Shown here in pieces: positions 33,348 to 43,442 of a DNA stretch of 64,000 nt. The notes under the pieces are model-generated. The model ran no database searches. It was not told where the DNA came from and was given only the letters and a program-made list of their open reading frames with translations. The DNA is taken from positions 248,001 to 312,000 of the forward strand of contig BCHX01000009.1 of assembly GCA_001599755.1 (NCBI GenBank). Direction: 5' to 3'. Both the position numbers and the translations under genes were made by a program. Position 1 is the first letter of the stretch, and every line of letters begins with the position of its first letter. This stretch comes from Gliomastix tumulicola. Taxonomy: Eukaryota; Ascomycota; Sordariomycetes; Hypocreales; Bionectriaceae.

Positions 33348-34479
33348 ATGGGATCCCGCATAGTAAAACGGGCATAGCGCGCCATCCTCGCGTCCCCAAT
33401 CCTTCTCTTCGCCGTCGCATGCCACAATAGTCTGGACATCCACAAGCTAGTCAAGCACCAGCAGCCCTTCCTCAGAGGTGGCAGGATTGAATGGGACCAT
33501 GGCTCGATCCCCATCCTCTCCCACTTGTGGCACTTCGACTTCCTAGAAGATCTGTGGCGTGGGACGACCGTCACCTTTGCACCATCCTCGCTGGGTTTCG
33601 ATCGGGTCAGCTGGTAACACATGCTCAGCTTCCTGGCCGACCCCGCGCACGTCTACACCGTCTGAACCCTGGAGTCATGTCGGGGTAGCAACGCATACAC
33701 GCCTGCCTACCTGTAAGTGTCGTCACGTCCCATCTACCATGCCTTACCGGAAACTGACAACCGCCACCATAGCCCTACCTTGTTCACATTCGCCGGCCAA
33801 CTTCTTAGCTTCGGATTCGCCGGTCCCGTCTTCTATTCCTTCTGCCTCGTCTTCAGCCCCTCAACAACTGACCTTCTCGCTTCCACCGAGTCGGCAAACC
33901 AGCAGAGCAAAATCAAGTCCCCCGCGAGCGCACCGCTCCTCCTCCTCCTGGTCCTCCTCCTCCACACGGCCCAGATCTTCGCCGCCTGAGACGCGGCACT
34001 TCTGAATCTAGGCGTGGCAGATGTCCCCCGCTCGTCATCGGCGTGCTCAACACCGTTCTCGCGAGCGTGATATCGGTGTTCCCAGCCTCGATGACCAGGC
34101 TATTGCGGTCGGTCGGGTCTTCGGGTGTGATTCTCGGTGTGCCGGCGCTCATCTCGGCAGGAACGTGGATCTGCGTCCGTCCTTGTCTTCTCGCCATATA
34201 CCCTCTCCATGATCTTCGTACCCGTCTCCGAGGTGCAGGAGGCCTTCATGCCGCACACGCAACGCGCGTTCCAGGATCGACAAGCTATGTACATCCGGGA
34301 GTTCGTTCGCGTGGATCGCATCTCAGGTACTCGATATGTACTCGACCGGTGTCATCGCCGCGGGCGACGTGTTCTACTCGCTGGGTCTTCTGCCTGTGGT
34401 CACGGCGCTCGTTGGTCCCGGACCTGCCTGTGCGGCTCTCTGGTTCTGGAGGGAGGGGAAGATATCGAGTCGCGCGTAG
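33348..34479 (+). pseudogene. Broken multi-helix membrane protein gene
   Basis: An ATG at 33348 opens a frame with stops at codon 10 (TAG, 33375), at 33615 (TAA) and 33663 (TGA). The frame nevertheless stays coherent: 'LRGGRIEWDHGS', 'NAYTPAYL', a recognisable intron at 33713-33772 (GTAAGT to ATAG), then 'PTLFTFAGQLLSFGFAGP'. After a stop near 33987 the protein-like sequence moves to another frame ('NTVLASVISVFPASM', from 34043), then to a third ('SMIFVPVSEVQEAFM', about 34205), and finally to a fourth segment ending 'ACAALWFWREGKISSRA' with TAG at 34477. The hydrophobic segments and order resemble the polytopic proteins often found beside tailoring enzymes in fungal metabolite loci; that likeness is from memory. 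It is a clear relic. Confidence 0.75.
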
Positions 34480-35596
34480 GTATGCCGTGGACGGGGACTC
34501 TCTTGTTTTGCTTCGGCTAAGCTGCATGCTCGCTTATCGATCGGGGTTTGTCGCGGAGCCGGCATCGTACGGCCGTGAAGATCGTGTGGATGGCATGTTT
34601 GCTCGTCGGTCGTTGCGGCGGGAGGAGATCGTCGCGTGGCTTTGTCTTCCCAATTGGCGGCTAGGAGACGCCTAAATTGCAACCGTGCATAGCCCGAGAG
34701 ATAGGAACGCAAAATAAAGACATCTGCCGCAGTTGAAGGAGGTTGGGCGAGGGATGGTCGCGTGTTGATAACGGGAAGTTGGAATTGGTCCCTCGAGGTC
34801 AAAGCGAAAATAATTGGATCCAATTGGACCTGGAAGTTGTTGGCTTATAACCTACCCTGTAGCTCCAGCCAAATAACCAACCACCATCTCAATTTACGTC
34901 TCATGATCGTGCTAAATAGGCAATAAATCTACTAGAGGATACACCCTGGTGTCCAGAAGCTGGTTCAGCAAGCTCTCCTCCTCTGTGGCCTGTTATACCA
35001 GGTTGCTCGTTGCCGTTACTCGTGGGCATTTCGTGTTCTCTCGGAATGCTAAGACATGAAGGTCATTGCCACCACGGGGCAGGACTATTGTGTACATATT
35101 GCCTGAGAAGCAGCTTTCTTTTCAACTGTATTTTATCCTCTTCGAATGCAATCGTACAAAATGCCAATGTTCCATACAATATGAGAGGTTGTACCCCCCG
35201 TCTCTGTCGAGGCCACGTGTTCCGAGGACAGCTTTCTTGCCAGTACACCAACCCCCAAAGCCTCTGTTTCCTCCACTAAGAAGGATATACTCTTACATAA
35301 AATAGCATGGAATCTCCTTTTCTCTCCAACGCCATGCTGTGGCACCGATGCCTCCAATTCTGTATCCTGGCAGTGATGCCATATAAGTCTTTGTTACAAT
35401 AGAAAAAAGCACACAGATAAGTTTGTAACGTGCTCACTAAAGGGCACGAAAATTCTCAAAAGTTGAAAGATGGGGAAGCTTAGATAGCTTCCCTCTTCAA
35501 TGCTGCTCAATCATGAGCTGGGGAATGGCGGGTTGAATCCCGTTGCTTCTCTCTTCACGCTGGCTCGAGTCGAGGCCAATTTAGGCTGGAACGGCC
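34480..35596. other. Gap without a supported gene
   Basis: About 1.1 kb between the relic membrane gene and the 3' end of the P-loop ATPase gene. Only short frames. A tRNA B-box-like sequence near 35530 lacks a matching A box and is not called. Confidence 0.4.
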
Positions 35597-37831
35597 TCAG
35601 ACCGCCATGATGCTGCGACCACCGTCCTGGGTCACACGCTTGCGGATGCGGACCTTGAGAACACCGGGGCCGAGGCGCTCAGGCGTCACCTTGTGCTGCC
35701 CGTTGACAGTGACGGCAGTCTGCTCAGCCAGTCCGATGACGGCGTTGGGTGCAAACATCAGCGCCTCGCCGGTGTTAAGCGAGACAATCTCCTGGAAGAG
35801 TCCAGAAGCGACATTTGCTGTCTTGATGGACAGCGGGCGGATACCGGCGTACCTGGGCTGGACTAGGTCGTCCTCGTCAAACTTGATGATAGATTTGGAT
35901 TTCTCAGCTTCGTTGATGGCATCCATGCAGACCGAGGCACCAGCGAGATGCTGCTTCAGCGTGGCGAGCCAGTCCGGGGATGTGAAGCGGTGGACAATGG
36001 TAACAGAGCAGAGGTCAAGGAGACGCGGCGAGATGGTGGGCTCCTGGGTCGAGATGATGACACGGGCGCCGAGATGGCGCTGCAGTCGAATAGTAGAGAG
36101 CAGCGACTCGGTGAGGCTGGCGCACTCGGCAGTGTTGGTCATGAACTTGTGAGCCTCGTCGAGGGCGACGACCCGTCCGATCTGCGTGGTCTGCTCGAGG
36201 AACAGACTCAGGCATATCCCGAAGAGGGAGCATGCCATCTCGGCCGTGATGCAAGGGCACGACAAGTCCACGATGGTAAGGCGACCGGACTAGGATTCTG
36301 TTAGAAGCGAGGATGCTGTGGGCATCATCTCAGTGTATCAACGCACCTTGGCATTCCAATCATTGCCTCGGGTGGCGCTCGTCTTCCTCACCGCTGCACC
36401 AGTCTTGAACAGGTCATAGGCTAGGGCCTCCTTCTGGACCATGAAGCTTTCCAGAGTCTCAAGTCTCTGCTGCAGCGGAGCCAGCTGAGCATCTGTGAGG
36501 GCGGCGTCATCTATGGAGCGCTTGAACTTTCCGTAGCTAAACGTGGTGTTCTTAGCCTGCTGCTCTATGCGCAGCTCGCGGAGGATGCGGTTGACGACGG
36601 ATAGGTAGAGAGGCAATCCGTGGCCGGCGCTCGACCTGACAGCCATGAGATCTAGCATGCGCTGAGTGTTGAGATCAGACTCGTTGATGCGGAGCTCCTC
36701 GATCACCACATTTGGCAGCTTGGAGTAGATGCGCTGCGAGGGGCAGGTCAGCCAGTGTTGGACTTCAGCGGCAGATGATAGTGGGCTTACCTTGATTTGA
36801 CCCGTATTGGTAGGCGAGCAGAGCACACGGACCTGGACGCCCGCCTTGGACGACAAATAGGCAGCCTCACAAGGGGAGCCCGCCGAGTCAGAGATGAAGC
36901 CATCATAGTGAAAGACTAGACCTGTCAGAGGCCGAGGCAGCGTGTTGGCCTCGGATGGCACAAGGCAGTTCTCGAGAAGACATCCAAGAGTATGGCTCTT
37001 TCCAGAGCCCTGACTGCCGCAGATGAAGACGCTAGAAGGCGTCGCAATGTTGTAGAAGATCCGAGGGTCAGACTGGTTCGTCCAGCCGGCATAGTCGGGC
37101 AGCGAGACCCCTCTGAGGTCACCACCGAGAAGGCCATACTGGCTGAACACACCGGGTCCTATCGGCTTGGGCAAGGACTCAGCGTACGTGCGGACAGGCT
37201 CAACAAAGACCGGAGCGCCGGCGACCTCGTCGGCTACGCTGTTGCTGCTGTTGTCATTCCCGCTGGAGAGCAGCAGTTTGTGAGCATCGACCTGGGCCTG
37301 CGTCAAGGGCGAGTTCGGGATGGACGAGGCCGGCGTGGGCAACGCAGTCGGTACAGACAGCGCAGGTGCTGGAGGATTGAAAGACCCCGCGGGCATCGAG
37401 GGAGGAGGCGTAGAGAACGAGGTGGCTGCAGGGACGCCTGTCGCTCCGAAAGGAATGACCTCGGTAGCCGCTGCGAAGAGGGAGGTCTGGAGACCTGGAG
37501 ACGGACCCCTGAACTTCTTCGTGAGCCTGTCCGACACAGAATTGTCTGGAGTGCCGAAAGCCATGCCGTGGGTGAAGGCCTTGGCCTTGGGTGCTGGAGC
37601 TGGAGCTGGAGCCGGAGCTGGAGCTGGAGCAGAGGCCTGGTTGGCCGGCGTTTCTTGCGCGGGGGCGTCGTTGAACTTGAACGTGAACGATGCAGGCCTG
37701 AACATTATGGGCTTGGGCTCGAGAATGGGCCTGCTAGGCATAGGCTTGGGGGAGGGCGATGGGCCGCTAGAGGGCGTGAAGAAGGCTGGCTTTCGATCGC
37801 GCGCCATATCGGATGATGGCGTGTGCATCAT
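35597..37831 (-). CDS. HerA/FtsK-like P-loop ATPase
   Basis: Three exons (37831-36791, 36733-36347, 36289-35597) give 706 residues. The middle intron (57 bp) is stop-free; removing it brings 'GQIK' next to 'RIYSKLPNVVIEEL', which gives a more coherent fold. The first about 230 residues are disordered and Pro/Ala/Ser-rich with a (PA)n run. The ATPase core has Walker A 'GSQGSGKSHT' (272-281), Walker B 'VVALDEAHKFM' (516-526), and the segment 'RLQRHLGARVIISTQEPT', which matches the place of the arginine finger and sensor in the HerA/FtsK superfamily. Bacterial and archaeal members pump DNA or proteins as hexamers. The fungal role is unknown. The start is Met at 37831 or 37807; a Met at 37945 is also in frame. 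Confidence 0.8.
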
Positions 37832-39099
37832 CGAAGAGGAGAAAAGAGCCGGCAGCGAACAAAATAAAGAAGGCAAAGTCAGCGGATGACGAAAATCGGG
37901 ATATGCAAACGAGTGATGAGGGCCTGAGGCCGACGTTGAAGCCAAAAAGAAGTGACGGGAGCGTTATGCTGTGCGGATGCAGAAAAAGAAGAGACTGAAG
38001 TGGCCGGAACAGAGAAAACAACAAGGTCAGGTGAAGCTGGAAGTGAAGTGAAGGTGGAGGTGAGAGGGAAGGCAGGACGCGTCGCGCCTTCCGCGTATCA
38101 CGGCCAAAGATGTTAGTGAAGATTTATTAAAATGAGAAATTCTAGACTGGTGACTTTTCACGACAAGGGCCAGGGGCAGTCAAACACAGCCTCTCGATGT
38201 TCTAGCCGAGACCACGGAGATTTGAAATTGGTCTGAAGCGTCACCCAAATGGTTCAATTGAGAGATGAAATCCTCAAGATTACCTAGCGATGACAAGGTT
38301 CATGGGTGTACTCACTCACTCTTCACCATGCTTCGCGTGTCAAAGGGCTGATCTGGGGCAAGGCTACCACTGATCGGCGGATGAGTTTCAGCTTATCTTC
38401 AGCTGGATGGCTCAGGCGGAGAAAATGTCCGAGACCACCAAGCGCCATGATTTCGGGTCGAATCCCCTGTTCATGAGAGGGACCTATCAGTTGCCCCGGG
38501 CTGGCTCGAGGTCGAGGAGGCTCTGGGCTACCCTGGAGCAAATACGACGTTCCATTGGTATTCCAGGGTCTTCGATGACGCAGTCAATTGACCTTGGCCA
38601 AGCGGGAGCTACAACAGCCCATCCTCGGGTCTTGCCGCGAGCACAAACTCAGAGGATATAGCAAATGCGACTATTGAATTGATTTTGGGCCTCTTTTGCA
38701 ACCCTTTCACCCATGTCCATGACCCTGCGACTCCATTTGCGCCTTCGTTATCTGATGTGCGCCAATGCTGATCCCTGCCACAAACTGTCACCAATGACGA
38801 CAGACGGACAGCGTTGAATGTGCCTCTGTGCACCCAATCCCATTTCCTTTTTTTGCCATGTGTCTGGCGCTGAATATCTAATATTATTACTGTGTTCCTG
38901 TCTCGAAAATTTCGCAGCTGATTTATTTTGACGACAAATCCTGCAACCTTTCGGCTCGCTGTCAATTGCACCACCTGCTAACCGACCTGGTGACACGGCA
39001 GTGATCTACAGCTTCGAGACAAGACACCAAGACACCAAGACGCCTAGAAACGATAGACAGTAGCAAGATACTTAGCTACAGACATTAGAACCACCAGCC
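37832..39099. other. Divergent promoter region
   Basis: About 1.3 kb between the P-loop ATPase gene (minus) and the hydrolase gene (plus). Frames such as 38407-38661 have no motif. A tRNA-like A box near 38407 and B box near 38450 were examined and rejected. Confidence 0.4.
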
Positions 39100-40182
39100 A
39101 TGGCCTCCCAGTTCTCGCCCACGCCCAGCGGCGGCGGCATCACAGTCACCCGCCGCACCGACAAATCCCTCCTCATGAGCCTCCTCCACGCCGTCCTCCG
39201 TCCTATCCGCCCGCGCCTCGTCTTCCCCAAGGCGACGTCCCCCGCCGGCTCGCAGCAGCTCACGCCGCACCGCAAGGCCGCCGACCGCTGCACCATCCAC
39301 GAGCGCCAGGTCAACAGCATATGGGTGTACGACTTGACACCGAAGAACGTCAGCGAGAAGAGGCCCGCGGGAGCTGTACGGAGAAGGGTGGTGTACTTTG
39401 CTGGTGGAGGGTGGCAGATGCCGCCGAGTCCGGGGCACTGGGCGCTCGCGGCCGAGCTGGTGAATAGGATACCGGGGCTGACCGTCACGCTCGTGTCCTA
39501 CCCGCTGGCGCCCAAGTCACCGGCCGCTCTCTCGATGCCCCTCCTGCGGAGGATGTACAATACGCTCATGGAGGAGTCGCGCTCCCACGAGAACGGCGTG
39601 GAGGACGAACAGGTCATCTTCGCAGGGGACAGCTCCGGCGGAAACATCGCGATATCCCTCGTGGCCTGGGTCCTCTCCCAGCCCGGCGAGACGACGCTCC
39701 CGACGCCCGTCGCCCTCCTGGGCATCTCCCCGTCCACCGACCTCCGCCACCTCGACCCGGAGCTGAGACAGGTCGAGAGGCGCGACCCCCTCCTCACGGT
39801 GCCCTTCATCACGTCCACGGCCCAGGCCTGGTCCGCCGGCGGCTCCTCCGACGCCGAGGGCACGGGCGTCACGCGCACCGCCGAGATCAACACGTCCGAC
39901 GCGAGCGCGTGGTCCAGCGCCGACCCGCGCGTGTCGCCAGTGCTCGCGGACCTGGAGCCGCTCGTCCGGCGCGGCATCAAGGTGCACTGCGTCACGGGCA
40001 CCGACGACATCCTGTCCGTCGAGACGCACCAGTTCCGCGACAAGTGCGACAAGGCGGGCGTCGAGGGGGAGTGGCTCGAGTGGGAGGGCCAGATGCACTG
40101 CTTCCCGCTGGCGTTCCCGTACGGCCTGCGGGAGAGCAAGGAGGGTGTCGATTGGATCGTGGATCTTCTGCGGAGGGTGTGA
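39100..40182 (+). CDS. Alpha/beta hydrolase (HSL/esterase type)
   Basis: A single exon of 360 residues. The nucleophile motif 'GDSSGG' lies at 176-181 (Ser178), with the acid in 'GTDDILS' (Asp302 or Asp303) and the base in 'MHCF' (His333): a complete triad. The oxyanion motif HGGG of the hormone-sensitive-lipase class is replaced by 'FAGGGW' (100-105). It probably cleaves esters of small lipids or secondary metabolites. There is no signal peptide; a short hydrophobic segment at 25-35 is too weak to be an anchor. The start at 39100 is the first ATG. The gene lies back to back with the P-loop ATPase gene and converges on the Frag1-like gene, 140 bp away. Confidence 0.9.
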   Translation: MASQFSPTPSGGGITVTRRTDKSLLMSLLHAVLRPIRPRLVFPKATSPAGSQQLTPHRKAADRCTIHERQVNSIWVYDLTPKNVSEKRPAGAVRRRVVYFAGGGWQMPPSPGHWALAAELVNRIPGLTVTLVSYPLAPKSPAALSMPLLRRMYNTLMEESRSHENGVEDEQVIFAGDSSGGNIAISLVAWVLSQPGETTLPTPVALLGISPSTDLRHLDPELRQVERRDPLLTVPFITSTAQAWSAGGSSDAEGTGVTRTAEINTSDASAWSSADPRVSPVLADLEPLVRRGIKVHCVTGTDDILSVETHQFRDKCDKAGVEGEWLEWEGQMHCFPLAFPYGLRESKEGVDWIVDLLRRV

Positions 40183-40306
40183 TGGAGAAGATGGCTAGGT
40201 TCTGGATATGGGGTTGGATCTACGATGGCATGGAGTCTGTAGGCGTTTCTGTTCTTTACAATTTTTATGGGTATTAGCGGTCATGAGACATGGTATCTAA
40301 CATGGT

Positions 40307-40326
40307 CTATCTATCTATCTATCTAT
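40307..40326. repeat. (CTAT)5 microsatellite on the Frag1-like stop codon
   Basis: Five CTAT units. On the minus strand the last unit supplies the TAG stop (40323-40325) of the Frag1-like gene; the rest follow in its 3' UTR. Confidence 0.85.
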
Positions 40327-41221
40327 ACAGGCGCAAGAAGAGGCTGCTGTTCGGGCACAGCGTCGCGCTGCGCCACGCCTCCAGCTTCACGGAATCTAGG
40401 CAAGAGAAGAGTGTCTGTCAGTCAAGCAACTACAGGGGAAACGGTGTTGACCAATGTCTGCGTACCGGATGTATCCAGCAAATGTGCCGATCCAGAGAGC
40501 CCCGAGATATGTGATTGTCCACTCCATCAACGCCGCGCTGTGCCAGTAGTCGGTGTACAGGAGGACGAGGAACGCGATGCCGACGCCGGCGATGCACACC
40601 ACGAGGATGTTGTTCACGATGCACCTGCGAAGAGTGTTTTGGTCAGCGCGGATCCCCTAATCTGCTTGCTTGCTTGCTCGCTGGTCTGACTCACCACTTC
40701 CGCAGCCCGGGGAACCTCGCCGCCTTCCACGTCTCGTCCCACCACACAATCTCCGTCGCAAGCGAGCTGACAGCCAACCCGCCAAACGTCCCGACCAGCA
40801 GGAACCTGTGCTCCTCGTGCTTCTGGAACGTGTCGAAGATGCTCAGCAGCAGCAGCGAGGCCCCCGCGACGACGCCCGCGATCATGGCCAGCGCGCTCAG
40901 CGTCTTGCGCCAGACGGCGTCGTCGGTGAGGCCGTAGTAGCCGGCCGAGTAGCGCACGTGGTGCACCGAGTAGACGGTGCCGACGAAGCAGACGGCAGTC
41001 AGGGTGCAGCCGATGACGAAGACGGGCTTGAAGCGGAAGGCGGCGATGTCGCTGATGAAGGGGATCAGCGGGTTGGCCTGGCCCGGGTAGCGCGGCCGGC
41101 CGAGGGAGAGCCAGCGGAGGAGGAGGATGGTGAGGGTGAGGAACCAGGCGGCCGAGGCGATGATGGGGAAGTAGTGCAGCCGCTTGCGCGTGTGGCGGTA
41201 GATGATGGTGCCCACGGCCAT
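40323..41221 (-). CDS. Frag1/DRAM/Sfk1-family membrane protein
   Basis: Three exons (41221-40695, 40624-40466, 40395-40323) give 252 residues, all phases matching. Six hydrophobic helices are seen. The arrangement, with 'SVHHVRYSAGYYGL' in a loop and 'ATEIVWWDETWK' before the fifth helix, fits the Frag1/DRAM/Sfk1 family, whose members include yeast Sfk1 (plasma-membrane lipid asymmetry and PI4-kinase regulation) and mammalian DRAM (autophagy). The short last exon codes for a polar tail ending 'EQQPLLAPV'; a 'PLL' di-leucine there may act in sorting. The stop codon lies in a CTAT repeat. The gene follows the Zn2Cys6 regulator on the same strand, 630 bp downstream of it. The substrate or lipid partner is unknown. 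Confidence 0.85.
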
Positions 41222-41510
41222 GGCAGCTGCCGTCTGGTAGGGGGGAGGGTGCTTGTCGATCAGCGAATCGTGTGTGTGGTCAATCGGGTCTCGTTCGCGC
41301 TCCCTTGGCTTGATGAGGGATGTGGCGGTCGACGACGGGCAAGCACTGGAGACTAGCGTGAAGGGAAGAGGGAGGGTGGTGGGAGTTGGGCTTTTGTACG
41401 AGGATGGGATTCCGGCACCAGTGACTGCGATGACGTCGATGAGGCCATCGCGTTTCGTTATCGGCCGATTGCCTGCTGATGCCCTGCAGTTGGGGTAGTG
41501 GACCCGCCTG

Positions 41511-41540
41511 TGCACCACTGCGCACCACTGCGCACCACTG
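41511..41540. repeat. Three tandem copies of a 10-mer (TGCACCACTG/CGCACCACTG)
   Basis: Copies at 41511-41520, 41521-41530 and 41531-41540; the first differs in one base. They lie about 300 bp upstream of the Frag1-like gene and could be a binding-site array or chance duplication. Confidence 0.6.
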
Positions 41541-41849
41541 CGACTCGCTGTAACTCGCTGCAGGCCGCCGCTGAAAGTCCCTGTAACCGCGACCGAAGGA
41601 CCTCCGTCCAGTGGGCTCTGACAGGGGTCAGCACTGAGAAAAGCCCCGGATAGCTGCGCAGCTCCACTGATGACCTCACTGAGGCCTCGCTGGATGCAGC
41701 ACAGCGCTGACGATACACCGCAGCACGGAGTCGTGGAAATTCCCTCCCGACAGTTACAGTTCGCGAGCCGGCACCCTCGGCAAACACACGCCTCTCTCTA
41801 TTGCCAATGAAACAGCTGCAGGTTTGCGTCACACACTCTCAGCGGTTAC

Positions 41850-43442
41850 TCACGGCGTCATCAGATGCCGCGAGTCCTGCGTCTCGAGCACCTCGCAGTA
41901 GCCCAACACCCAGTCCGCGTACGGCCGCAGATCGACGGGCAGCACGGCGGCCACGTTCCTGATCCACGAGATGATGACGTTCTTGCGCCCTCCGCACTTG
42001 GGCGCCTCGTCGGGCGTGAAGCCGAAGCGCGCGATGATGTAGTCGACGACGAACATGTGCACGAGCAGCAGCTGCGCGACGAAGTTGTCGGTGCGGATGA
42101 AGGACGTGAAGACCTCGTTGGGGAACCGGGTCGGCATCATGAAGACGACGACGAACTCCTTCCATGCTTTGGGCGCGTCAGCAAAACATGTGTTCAACTT
42201 CAAGAGGGGAAAAAAAGGGGGAGGGGGGGATCTCACCTTGCGCAGAGGAAGTCTCCAGCGCGCTGATGGTCCTCAGAAGCGTCTCCTGATATGCCACCTC
42301 GTGCGGCTCCGAGCACAGCGGACGCAGCGCCTCAACTGACGCCCGGAACCCGGCAATCAGCCCCGTGTCCTTGGGCTGCTCCGTCACCATAGCCGACAGG
42401 TCCGCCATGTGCTTCTGCAGCGTGAACTGGCTAAACAGCGCCGTGTCGAAGCCCAGCACCAGCGCATTGATCAGGCTCGCCCCGCGCGACATACTCAGGT
42501 ACTCGAACATCCCTTCTCGACCGGGCAACAGGCTCGTCTGCGCAACAAGACACATGACGGCCGCGAAGAGGGCATCGGCCTCCTGGGCTGTGCGCAGCGG
42601 CTGGTCGAGCTTGGCGTTGACGCCGCGGATGGCGGTGATGCGGTGCTGCAGCGCCTGCGGCTGGTACTCGAGACAGCCGGGCGCGTGCTGCGAGAGGTGC
42701 GATGCGCCGAGGCCGAGGAGTGCGTGGGCGAGGAAGTCGAACTGCTATGGTGAGCGACAACTCCCCCAATACGTATTCTTCAGAGTCCCTGTCTTACCTC
42801 GTGAGACATGGCGGCGCAGAGCGGCCAGATAAAGTCCGCCTTGAGCGGGAGCGCGGGGAAGCCGACCGTGAGGAACTGGTGGTAGAACCGGAGGTCCTGC
42901 AGCGTGAGCATCGGGATCGCAGCCTGCGGACCGCCGCTGGACGACGATGAGGACGACGCGTACGCGGACGGATGCACAGACGACGCGATGAGCGTGCCGA
43001 CGCCCTCGGCCGCCGCCGCCGCCGGCTGCTGCGGCGGGTACTCGCACCGGAGGCCGAGGCGGCGGCAGCTGGAGCACACGGGGCGGCCCTCGTTGCACTT
43101 GACGCGGCGGCGCTTGCAGGTGAAGCAGCCGAGGCGGGACTTGGCGTGGGTGCGCCGGCTTAGGGGCGCGTTGTACCGCGACGAGGTTGCAGAAGTACTA
43201 CTAGTAGTCACGGGAGCTGCTCCCGAGGACGGCGTGGACGAGCTGTCTCCGGTCGTCGGGGAGGAGTTGGTCGGGGACGCGGCGGAGGCGGAGGCTGCAG
43301 GCGAGGGAGGCGGAACGGCGGCGGGCGCCGAGCGGGATGCAGTATCAGCGTCAGCAGCAGTATCAGCAGCAGCCGCCGCCGCCTGGCCCTCCTCGTCTTC
43401 CTGCTGCGGCCGCTGCTGCTGCCCCTCCTCCGGCTTGATCAT
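41850..43442 (-). CDS. Zn2Cys6 transcription factor (UPC2-like family)
   Basis: Three exons (43442-42798, 42744-42237, 42166-41850) give 489 residues. The binuclear zinc cluster 'CFTCKRRRVKCNEGRPVC' and following 'SSCRRLGLRC' covers 106-133 with all six Cys; a basic region precedes it. The first 90 residues are low-complexity (Ala/Ser/Pro). The C-terminal part, with 'LRFYHQFLTVGFPAL' and 'FDFLAHALLGLGASHL', is the pattern of the fungal-specific factors related to sterol regulator UPC2. It binds DNA in the nucleus; targets are unknown, though the Frag1-like gene lies just downstream. Oddity: the stop TGA overlaps a perfect donor GTGAGT after 'HLMTP', so another exon at lower coordinates is possible (an acceptor CAG near 41817 keeps phase). 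Confidence 0.85.

Noticed and set aside
34043..34675. 210-codon frame as an independent gene
   Set aside because: Only its first part is protein-like and it matches one segment of the broken membrane protein gene; the rest is out of frame.
35525..35550. B-box-like GGGTTGAATCCC
   Set aside because: No A box or cloverleaf upstream at the right distance.
38400..38475. tRNA-like A box (TGGCTCAGGCGG) followed by a B-box-like GGGTCGAATCCC
   Set aside because: The D stem does not pair, the acceptor ends are not complementary and no anticodon arm fits.
41458..41832. 124-codon minus-strand frame as a separate gene
   Set aside because: Low-complexity composition; it could at most be an alternative last exon of the Zn2Cys6 regulator.
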